Assembly (NCBI GenBank): GCA_965223305.1
Contig: CBDCWT010000042.1
Location: 1-64,000 of the forward strand
Source: CBDCWT01 sp965223305
GTDB taxonomy: Bacteria > Planctomycetota > Planctomycetia > Pirellulales > Pirellulaceae
Direction of reading: 5' to 3'
Length of the DNA: 64,000 bases
Under the pieces are notes generated by a model. It ran no database searches and was not told where the DNA came from. It saw only the letters and a program-made list of their open reading frames with translations. The position numbers were made by a program, and so were the translations under genes. Positions within the stretch are counted from its first letter, which is position 1. Every line of letters begins with the position of its first letter. Shown here piece after piece: positions 1 through 8,200 of this stretch.

Positions 1-434
1 AGCAATCTGGCGTTGGCGGCCGCGGGTGACGGGAAGACCGTGGCAGACCGCGTCCGCCGGTTGTTGGGGCACCGCTTGAAGCGAGAAAATGGGGCGCGAA
101 GACAACTCCTCGCGGCTCTGGCGCTGACGTGCGGCGGGGTGTTAGTCGTCTTCTCGCCGCGGGTCGTCTATTCAACATCTCCGAGAGATGCAATGGAATG
201 GGCCCGCGCAACCCAAACCAGCATCAGAGACGCGCCAGACTCGGCTAAGGAATGGCAGCGGCTCGACGACGAACTCGCGCTACTGTCCAAGAAACTCCGC
301 CGCGCCGAGGCGTTGATTGCCCGCGCGTCTTCGAGCATACGCTGCAGGAGCAAAGCCAACAGCTGCGCCAAGCCGCCGAGCGGCTACGCGTGCATCACGA
401 GGATCTCCGTCGGCGTCTCGGTCATAAGAACTGA
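1..434 (+). pseudogene. C-terminal part of an M56/BlaR1-like membrane peptidase, with a frame break
   Basis: The frame open from base 1 encodes a region of the kind found after the catalytic domain of BlaR1-like M56 peptidases: a basic stretch (DGKTVADRVRRLLGHRLKR), a hydrophobic segment (LLAALALTCGGVLVVFSP, probably a membrane helix), then a charged, heptad-like tail. Around 320-330 the good protein moves to another frame, where VFEHTLQEQSQQLRQAAERL continues the coiled-coil character to a stop at 434. The original frame runs on for hundreds of bases as low-quality sequence. The catalytic HExxH part would lie upstream of the window. The family call is inferred from the pattern of basic segment, helix and coiled-coil tail and from the other M56 gene in the window. 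It could be another membrane-anchored coiled-coil protein. Confidence 0.4.
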
Positions 435-851
435 CTGGTCACGTCGCGCAGCCAACCAAGGCTGTGGCCAGCGGCAACCTGTTGCTACCCTCATCGGGAA
501 GGCAATGGGGAGGCAATGTGAACGCTTGCTCCCTGAAAATATTCATGCAGCTCAGCCCAATCGCTTGCAAGTGTGTGGTGCAGCGATGGCACGCATCTCA
601 TCGCGCCTGAAAGGTGCGCGACACGCAATCCCTCGTTGTTCAAATCGAATAGACAGTTGCTGTGGTTTTGAACGCTCCTCTCATTTCCTTTCGCTGAAGG
701 TTCCGGAGCGTCGTGGATTCGTTCCGAACCGCTTCCCTAGCGGTCTCTCTTTCTTGCCGCCAGAATCAAGCAGAATTCGTTTGCGACGAGGTTGGTTTCT
801 GCGCGGCAGTCAAGCCACTCGAGGCAGCAGATCGCAAGCAAGTCCGAAATC
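435..851. other. Non-coding gap before the protease
   Basis: I see no convincing gene here. Two open frames cross the region but have the composition of antisense or random translation. A short inverted repeat around 700-745 (GGTTCCGGAGCG... then GTTCCGAACCGC) could form a hairpin. The promoter of the protease locus should lie here, but I cannot point to clear -35/-10 boxes. Confidence 0.4.
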
Positions 852-3044
852 ATGCGCGTTCCTACAGACAGAGAGGAGTTTGACCTCCTCTCTCGGACTC
901 CCTCCCCCAGCGAGGTGGGGTCGAGAACATTTGGGGAGTCGCTACGCGACCGGATTACTTGTGCGGAGACGAAGCCTAGTCTCCCAGAGCTTGTCGAAGG
1001 CCTGCCGGCTCTCCGACAGCTCAGCGACGGCAGCAAGGACATCTGCATTGCGGTCTTGGATGGCGCCGTGGATCTCTCCCACGATTGCTTTCAAGGAGCT
1101 GCGCTACGTCAGATCTCCATCGGCACAGGCGATGTCGCAGCGGCAACACAGCACGGCACACACGTAGCTGGGATCATCTTTGGCCAACCGGGCAGTTCCG
1201 TATCCGGCGTGGCACCAGGTTGTCGTGGAGTGTGTTTGCCCATCTACGGCGTCAAGAACGGCGAGTTGGAACCCTGCTCGCAGCAGAACCTGGCCGAAGC
1301 AATACGCGTCGCGGTGGGGTTAGGCGCGGATGTGATCAACATCAGCGGCGGTGAACCGTCGCTGGACGGTGTTGCCAGTGAAGCTCTGACAGCCGCGATT
1401 CAGCTTTGCCAGTCGACCGGTGTCTTAGTGGTCGCGGCTGCGGGAAATGACGGCTGCGCTTGTCTCCATGTGCCGGCGGCGGATCCGATCACCTTGACCG
1501 TAGGTGCTATGAATCACCACGGGCGTCCGATGCCGTTCAGCAACTGGGGATTAGCCTATCGGTCGTCTGGAATCCTCGCTCCAGGCCAGGACATTCCCGG
1601 CCCAGTTGCAGGCGGAGGTGTTCGAAGTCGCTCGGGAACCAGCGCTGCCGCCGCGATTGTGTCTGGTGTTGCTGCGCTGTTGCTTAGCCTTCCAAGAGAT
1701 CGCAGCCGGAATGTCGATCCACAAGCAGTTCATAAGGCGATGCTCGCGAGCGCCACGCCGTGCGATGCGAGTATCGAACAGAACTGCGAGCAGTTCCTGG
1801 CAGGTCGGCTGGACGTGGAGGGCGCCGTGCGCTGGTTGCGCGAGAAGACGGCGGAAACAAGCAGCAGCATTCACGCGGCGGTCTCGGGGTTCCGTCTCGC
1901 AGCCGGAGCAGCCCAGCTGACCGACCGCGACGACCCAGTTCCAACCGAGCCCCGATTGTCCGGCGTCAATGACGTGAGGGAACTTGTTTTTCGAGAGGAA
2001 CATGCAATGAACGACCAATTAGCCGACACAGTGGCCACTGATTCAGCCGACAGCACCGCGGAGTTGGAGGTGACGGCTGCGAGCGTTGGCAGCCACATCT
2101 CCGGCGGCAGTCGGAGCGAGATGGAAAACTCTAGTCCCTTATCAGTTGGTCGCACTACAGCACAGGCGACCCCCACCAACGAAGTGGTGCCCGCGGATGT
2201 CGGCTCGCCCTGCTGCTGCGAATGCGGCGGAGGTGCGGCCAGTTTGATCTGCGTGATCGGCAGGTTGGGATTTGACTTCGGCAGCCTCCAAAGGCAGGCG
2301 TCGGTCGCAGCCGACATGAACGACAATCCGCTCTCACCAGCGGCCCTCCTAAACTACTTGAACGAGAAGCCCTATGCGGCGGCGGACCTCATCTGGACAC
2401 TAGAAATCGACTCCGTCCCGCTCTACGCGATCGAGCCCAGCGGACCCTTCGCTGCGGACGGCTACGAAACACTGCGTCGCCTCTATGAGATGCAACAGTC
2501 CGACAACAACCAACTCGGCGGTGACGTCCAGCGTGTCATGATCCCGGGGACGGTTGTGGGGAGCGTTCGACTCCAGTCGACAGCTCAAGTTGCCGTGATC
2601 CGCCCGGCGGTCCGGGGGATCGAAGGTTGGCATGTGGGCCAGCTCATGGAACGATCCCTGCTCGACGTACCACAGGAGTCGCGCGACATCCGCCGTCGCC
2701 AGTTCCAAGCGATCTTGGATCGATTCTACTACGAGCATCGCAACGGAGGGCTCGACCCTGCCGACCGGGCGATGAATGCGGCGGCGACGATGCTGATGAA
2801 GATGAGCGACTTGTTGGTCGCCAAGATCACCGACGATCTAGTGCTACAGCGCATCGACGTCTCGCGCAGTCAGGTATCGGCGCCGGGGTCGGATTATTGG
2901 GACGTCACGATTCTCTTTTTTCATCCACACCAGATGGTCGAAAGAGCACGGGAAGTGTTCCGGTTCACCGTCGACGTCAGCGATGAACTGCCATTCCGCG
3001 TGGGAGAAATCGGCACTTGGTCCGTGCACGCATTCGGCGAATAG
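852..3044 (+). CDS. S8 subtilisin-like protease of the PatA/PatG (cyanobactin maturation) family
   Basis: About 730 residues from the ATG at 852; the frame is open from a TTG at 792 and no strong ribosome binding site decides the start. Residues 60-360 form a peptidase S8 domain with an intact triad: Asp70 in AVLDGAVDLSH, His101 in QHGTHVAG, Ser264 in SGTSAAAA, and the oxyanion Asn199 in AAAGND. The spacing and wording (GLPALRQL, then a short gap, then CIAVLDGAVDLSH) are typical of the PatA/PatG family, which cleaves and macrocyclises RiPP precursors in cyanobactin pathways. A linker with a Cys cluster (CCCECGGG) leads to a C-terminal region of about 260 residues (ICVIGRLGFDFGS...) that resembles the PatG C-terminal domain. 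There is no clear signal peptide. The family is seen in sequence; the substrate is unknown. Next comes a homologous C-terminal domain as a separate gene, 14 bases on. Confidence 0.75.
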   Translation: MRVPTDREEFDLLSRTPSPSEVGSRTFGESLRDRITCAETKPSLPELVEGLPALRQLSDGSKDICIAVLDGAVDLSHDCFQGAALRQISIGTGDVAAATQHGTHVAGIIFGQPGSSVSGVAPGCRGVCLPIYGVKNGELEPCSQQNLAEAIRVAVGLGADVINISGGEPSLDGVASEALTAAIQLCQSTGVLVVAAAGNDGCACLHVPAADPITLTVGAMNHHGRPMPFSNWGLAYRSSGILAPGQDIPGPVAGGGVRSRSGTSAAAAIVSGVAALLLSLPRDRSRNVDPQAVHKAMLASATPCDASIEQNCEQFLAGRLDVEGAVRWLREKTAETSSSIHAAVSGFRLAAGAAQLTDRDDPVPTEPRLSGVNDVRELVFREEHAMNDQLADTVATDSADSTAELEVTAASVGSHISGGSRSEMENSSPLSVGRTTAQATPTNEVVPADVGSPCCCECGGGAASLICVIGRLGFDFGSLQRQASVAADMNDNPLSPAALLNYLNEKPYAAADLIWTLEIDSVPLYAIEPSGPFAADGYETLRRLYEMQQSDNNQLGGDVQRVMIPGTVVGSVRLQSTAQVAVIRPAVRGIEGWHVGQLMERSLLDVPQESRDIRRRQFQAILDRFYYEHRNGGLDPADRAMNAAATMLMKMSDLLVAKITDDLVLQRIDVSRSQVSAPGSDYWDVTILFFHPHQMVERAREVFRFTVDVSDELPFRVGEIGTWSVHAFGE

Positions 3045-3058
3045 GAGCTGCGTTGGCT

Positions 3059-4783
3059 ATGACGGTCGACTGGCAACCGAGGTCGGCGGCAACCTACCTG
3101 TTGCCCTATCAAACTGCAGGAGAGCTGAGCGAGACAGCCGACCTGCCGGTGACGCAGAGCCTGCGGCTGACGATTGGAACGTTGCAGACGGATCGCTATT
3201 TCGTTCCCGTGAAGTTGGCACCGGCTGCACCCGACCGCCACCTCGGCCTGGTGACGACCCTCTGCTTTCCCGGCGAAGCGCGCGAGCTGGTGGATCGACA
3301 GTTGGGCGGATGGGACCGGCTCGGCGCACTCGGTGCGGCTTGGGACGGCGAGCTTTGCGGATACCGCGCCTATTTTCGGTCTGGAATTGAACGTCCCGGC
3401 GAGGTCTACGGCTGGGGGATCGATTGGATACCCGGCCGGTCTGCCTTTTCGGTCAAGACATATACTCTGTTGTCAGCCGATGATCCGCAGGCAACAGCGG
3501 ATCTCGTGCGTGGATCACTCAAAGAGCCCGACGGGTCGACCGAGCAGCAAATAACAGAGAGCTGGCTAGAACTGCTCGATCACCTCTGCGGCCGCTTGCA
3601 GTTGTTGGAAGTCCGAGATTTGCGAGGAACGCGGAGCTCGTTTGACGTGGCGCCTGCCTGGGAGGAACCGCTACGGCTAGAACAGCTGCGCACCATCGGC
3701 AGCAAATGGCTGTCGCTGTTTGGCCTTTCCTCGTCGACCTTGAATCAGTTCGACCGATTCGACGGCAATGTCGTCAACCTAGCGCTGGGTCGCGACAACC
3801 ACGGGGTGATGTTTGCGTCGATCTACCACGGTACGTATCCTCGCCCCGCCGCGGTGGTGCCACCGCCCTCGAGTCGTCCGTTGCTCGAAGAAGACGATCA
3901 CACAGAATCGCTCCTGCAGCGCGGGAAGGTCTTTGCGATTGGCCGTATCGGCTATGACTCGGGCGACGATACAACGCACACCGCATTCGTTGATCTTGAA
4001 CGGTCCAACGCCGAGATTGCGGCCAACGACGCTAGCCGGTTGCAGAGTCTGCTGGCCGCCAAACCAGAGCTGGCGTCGCGGATCGCCTGGACTTTCGAGA
4101 TAGGGGGGACGGCAGTTTACCGGATTGCGCCAGCGGGCGCATTTGCTGAGTCGAGCTTCGCGGCACTGGTCGAGTTCTTTCACGATCAAATGGAAGATGA
4201 CCTGGCGCTGCGAGTTGAACGCGTTTCGCTGGCAGGCACCATCGTCGGCAGCCACACGCTGTCCGACGGGCGGCGGGTTGCAGTCGTACGGCCGGTCGTG
4301 CGAGGTCTGCGCAGCTGGTCCACGCGGGCCCTTATGGGATCGCTAGACGCCGGCCGCTTGGCGGAAGTGGCCCAATTCCTGGAACGGCTCTACGAAGAAC
4401 GGCGCAACTTCGGGCTACACCCCGAAGAACGGGCACTGAATTTCGTAGCCACGCAGCCCGCCGCGGTGGCGCCTGCCTTTCATGACGCGTTCCGCCAAGG
4501 CCTTCGCTTTCAAGACATTGAAGTACGACCTGCGCGGCAACGTCAGCATAGCCGGGACTGGTGGGATGTCCTGTTCATTTTTAGGGCACCTGTCACCGCA
4601 GTATCGATTGCCGACCACGTGGCCGCGATCACGGTCGACGTGCTTGACGATATACCTGTGCTCGTACGAGCCCATCCGCTCTGGGCGAGCTCCAAGACAC
4701 GTAATTGGCGACACCGCATCGAACATAGTGGGCACACTCCGTGCGCCGTATCGAACGTAGTAGGCACACTCCGTGTGCCGTAA
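3059..4783 (+). CDS. Stand-alone PatG-like C-terminal domain protein
   Basis: 574 residues from the ATG at 3059, preceded by AGGAG at 3043-3047. The first ~280 residues are unrecognised. Residues ~295-560 repeat the C-terminal domain of the preceding protease: FAIGRIGYDSG, WTFEIGGTAVYRIAPAG, VSLAGTIVGSHTLSDGR and VAVVRPVVRGLRSW align with FDFGS, WTLEIDSVPLYAIEPSG, VMIPGTVVGSVRLQS and VAVIRPAVRGIEGW. No subtilase triad is present, so the protein is probably a partner or substrate-binding component. It is likely co-transcribed with the protease (14-base gap). The last ~20 residues (EHSGHTPCAVSNVVGTLRVP) and the stop are encoded by two copies of the intergenic CACTCCGTGTGCCGTAA repeat, so the native C-terminus seems to have been overwritten. 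Paralogy is seen directly; the role is inferred. Confidence 0.65.
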   Translation: MTVDWQPRSAATYLLPYQTAGELSETADLPVTQSLRLTIGTLQTDRYFVPVKLAPAAPDRHLGLVTTLCFPGEARELVDRQLGGWDRLGALGAAWDGELCGYRAYFRSGIERPGEVYGWGIDWIPGRSAFSVKTYTLLSADDPQATADLVRGSLKEPDGSTEQQITESWLELLDHLCGRLQLLEVRDLRGTRSSFDVAPAWEEPLRLEQLRTIGSKWLSLFGLSSSTLNQFDRFDGNVVNLALGRDNHGVMFASIYHGTYPRPAAVVPPPSSRPLLEEDDHTESLLQRGKVFAIGRIGYDSGDDTTHTAFVDLERSNAEIAANDASRLQSLLAAKPELASRIAWTFEIGGTAVYRIAPAGAFAESSFAALVEFFHDQMEDDLALRVERVSLAGTIVGSHTLSDGRRVAVVRPVVRGLRSWSTRALMGSLDAGRLAEVAQFLERLYEERRNFGLHPEERALNFVATQPAAVAPAFHDAFRQGLRFQDIEVRPARQRQHSRDWWDVLFIFRAPVTAVSIADHVAAITVDVLDDIPVLVRAHPLWASSKTRNWRHRIEHSGHTPCAVSNVVGTLRVP

Positions 4784-4786
4784 CCC
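4721..4786 (+). repeat. Two tandem copies of the 30-bp CACACTCCGTGTGCCGTAA repeat
   Basis: Copies at about 4721-4750 and 4753-4786 share the core GGCACACTCCGTG(T/C)GCCGTA, whose centre (CACACTCCGTGTG) is itself nearly palindromic. The second copy holds the stop codon of the PatG-like gene. The same family recurs near 11925-11945, as an inverted pair at 12187-12257, and at 55731-55762. Confidence 0.85.
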
Positions 4787-4896
4787 ATTTCATCTAGCTA
4801 ACAGCACGATGAAGCGCACCTGTTATTCGAACCGCTCACTCCCTTTATCAAAACCAAACTAGTTCTAACCCGACACTGCCCAAGGAGGTTCTCACG

Positions 4897-5211
4897 ATGA
4901 GATTGCCGGCCCAAACAACCAGAATGCAGATGATGCCAGCCGCCGACGTGCGACCGTCCGCCGAGGGCACCGGCATCAGGCCCTCGGGCTGTTGTGACGG
5001 CACCGTCACCATCTACTCTCCGAGCGGCGCGACTCTTTACCAAGGGCCGTCCTCCTGCTGCTATGACGCGGGAGCGTCATGGTGCTACCCGTGCTCCAAC
5101 ATGCGGCAGCACTGGGAAGACTACGCCAAGGACCACTTCTCGGCTTGCACCGGCTCAACCACTTGTGCGGTTGCGCTCGACGGCTGCGGACACCTGCGTC
5201 CCTACTGCTGA
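4897..5211 (+). CDS. Cys-rich small peptide, candidate RiPP precursor or substrate of the PatG-like protease
   Basis: 104 residues with a very good AAGGAGG ribosome binding site 8 bases before the ATG. The first ~30 residues have no Cys and look like a leader. Residues 31-104 hold ten Cys (32, 33, 54, 55, 63, 66, 84, 90, 97 and 104, the last residue), including CC pairs, a CxxC-type cluster (SWCYPC) and a C-terminal Cys. The leader carries two similar five-residue strings, DVRPS (17-21) and GIRPS (26-30), the second directly before the first CC. They resemble the G(L/V)E(A/P)S protease recognition sequence of cyanobactin precursors, but the acidic position is Arg. No hydrophobic secretion signal is visible. 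It lies 113 bases after the PatG-like genes and just before the RHS gene. Precursor status is inferred from location, size and the leader; an ordinary disulfide-rich peptide is the alternative. Confidence 0.6.
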   Translation: MRLPAQTTRMQMMPAADVRPSAEGTGIRPSGCCDGTVTIYSPSGATLYQGPSSCCYDAGASWCYPCSNMRQHWEDYAKDHFSACTGSTTCAVALDGCGHLRPYC

Positions 5212-5291
5212 GTGTTGAGACCACTTTCGTGGCATTTCTCTGCAGGCCCTCATGGAAACAGCCGTTGCGATCCGCGTTGGAGATAAAGAAG

Positions 5292-8200
5292 ATGCGCCAG
5301 CTCTCGCTCACGATCCTTTGCGTTCTGTTCGTATTGACGCCATCTGAACTGAGGCCCGTCAAGGTAGCTGCCACGGAGGCACAGTCCCAACCGACAGCTG
5401 GCAAAGAAAAAGAAACTGTGCTCGTGGGCGCCATCCCCGGCAGCTTTCAAGTCAGCCGCAGCGGCGCGGCGACGTATCGTGTCAAAGTGAAGTCCCCACC
5501 GGGTATCCAGTCCGTGCATCCGAGTCTGGCTCTGGCCTACTCGAGCCAAGGTGGTAACGGCAAGTTGGGTGCTGGCTGGCGACTCGCTGGCGTCTCTCAG
5601 ATCAGTCGCAGCAAGGCGATCTTGGCGATCGACGGATTTGCGGGCACGATCAACTATGACAACAACGATCGCTTCAGCCTGAACGGTGAACGGCTGATTG
5701 TTGTTTCGGGCGGCAACTACCACGACAAGAGTGCTGTCTACCACACCGAACGAGAGACATGGCGGCGGGTCGTTCCCTCGTACGATGGCTGTAGCGACGG
5801 ACCCTGTTCCTTTACCGTGACAACGTCGCGCGGCATGGTAATGACCTTCGGGGGCACTCCCGATAGCCGGATCATGGCGAGCGGTGGTGAGGCCGTGCGG
5901 CTGTGGGCACTCAACGAGATGGTCGACTTGCACGGCAACACAATGACGATCAGCTATCAGCAGAATCCGCTGGACGGCGGCAGTGGAGCGCCGATCCTGA
6001 GTCCTGGTGACTTCTATCCCCGCGCGATCGCCTATACCTCGAACACCTCTGCTCAATTCGCTGCGAACCGTTTCGTAGATTTCACTTGGGAGAAGAGGCC
6101 GGACATCTCGCAGCGCTACGTCGGCGGCTACGGTATAACCACCGCTGCCCGTCTAAGCCGAATCACAACGCGGATCGCGAACCAGGTGGTCAGCGATTAT
6201 CGTCTGCTCTATGAAGCCGCTCCGGTCACCGGGCGCAGCCGACTCAAGTCGATCCAAGAATTCGACGGCTTGGGCAGCAATGCCCGCTGTCTCCCGGCAA
6301 CGGTTTTCGATTGGCAGAGCCAGGGTGGCGGCTTTCTGCCGGTTGCGGATCTGGCAGCAGGGTCTTTTACCGCGAACCAAGGCTGGGGTGACGAAACACG
6401 GTATCCCCGCACTTCGGCCGACGTGAACGGCGACGGACGCATGGATCTAGTCGGTTTCGGAGCATCGTCCGCCGGTGCCGGTTTTCAAGGCGTCCAAGTA
6501 GCTCTCTCCGAAGGGGTCACTTGTGCGGCCGCTCAGCCCTGGACGAACGGCGAATTCGGCGTCGACAGCAATATCTGGATCGATCAGCAGCAGACGCCCA
6601 GGTTCTTGCTGGACGTGAACGCCGATGGCCTCAGCGATCTGATCGGGTATGGCAGCGATGGCGTTCGTGTGGGTCTATCAACCGGTACCGGATTCGACAC
6701 CAGTAGTTGGAATCATGGACAACCTTATCGTCCGTTTCAACTTGTCGACTGGGATCCGAACTTGTATCCGAGGACGATCGGGGACGTCAACGGGGACCAA
6801 CTCGTAGACATGGTTGGGTTCAAGGACGGTGTTCAAGTGGCGGTATCCGCGAGTGGCACTAGCTTTAGCGCGCTCACCTCGTGGCTGCAGGGCGACTTCA
6901 GCTACAAGTACAACTGGGACAGTTTTACGCCGCGTATCGTGGCCGACGTCAACGGCGATGCGCGGGCGGACGTGATCGGCTTCAATCGCGATGGCGTGGA
7001 AGTGGCGCTGTCAACCGGGACCTCCTTCACGAAGTCAGGCTGGGACCAGTCCTACAAATACTTCGGATACAATCAAGGCTGGGAGCCTTCCCTCTACCCT
7101 CGGATGATGGCCGATGTTAACGGAGACGGTCTGGCGGACATCATCGGATTTCGCGGCGGTGTTCAGGTAGGCCTCTCGACAGGGCGCGGATTTCTCGCCC
7201 CTGCGGTTTGGAACTGTGGATTCAGCTACGACAGCCAATCCTGCGAAGATCCTGTGTCGGGGCGGTCGTGGACGAGCAGCATGCCGCGGCAGATGGCCGA
7301 CATGAATGGAGATGGGTTGGCGGACGTCATCGGCTTCAACGCACTTGATGATGGCAGTGGCAAAGTCGTCGTGGGGCTCTCGACCGGCACCGCTCAGGAC
7401 GGCTTCATCACAACTAGCTGGAATCAAAACTCGCTTCCCAACCTGAACCCGAACGCAAACCCCGTCATCCTGGCTGATATCAACGGTGACGGCCTTACGG
7501 ACACCGTTAACTTCTCAGACTTAGGTGCCCGCGGGGGCCTCGTCCAGGGTCCGGTTTCTGATTTAATGACCGACTTGGCCGACGGCCTAGGGGCCGCCTA
7601 CTCGGTCACCTACCAGCCGCTCAGCGTGGGAGCGCCCCTTTACGCGGCCACCAACCAACGATCCACCAATCCGGCCAACGTTTCGGCACAGACACACTCG
7701 ACCTATGTGGTACCGATCGGCACTCCGGTGGTGCCCAGCTACACCATGCGTCACCCGATCATTGGCGATCGCATGAACGTCGTGTCCAAGCACTCCGTCT
7801 CGAACGTGGCGGCGGTCAACCGCAGCTCCTTCCAGTACGACTACGAATACACCTACGAGAACGCGGCTATCAGCCTCGACGGCCGTGGTTGGCTTGGTTT
7901 TCAGTCGGTTGCCGTTCACGATTTAGACGCGGGGAACGCCACCACCCGCCATTACAACCAAATCTTTCCCTTCACCGGTAGTTTGGCGGGTAAACGCAGC
8001 ACCTGCCTCGCGGGCGTAGATCCACTCTGCAAGACTGGCGGGGCCGTGCTCCGCGACGTGGACTACACCTACCTCTGCGAGTCTGGCAACTGCACGGCGC
8101 CGGAGCAGAAGATCTGCTCGCCGTACCCCCGCGTCTATCAAGTGCTCCGCAGCTCGCAGATCGACCGCCACTATAGCTACGGCGCGTTCAATTTCGCGTT

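Noticed and set aside
13..1167. Long open frame at the left edge (384 codons)
   Set aside because: Only its first ~100 codons look like protein; the rest overlaps the subtilase in another frame and has antisense-like composition.
4809..4862. 17-codon ORF (MKRTCYSNRSLPLSKPN) before the Cys-rich peptide
   Set aside because: No ribosome binding site and no conservation evidence.
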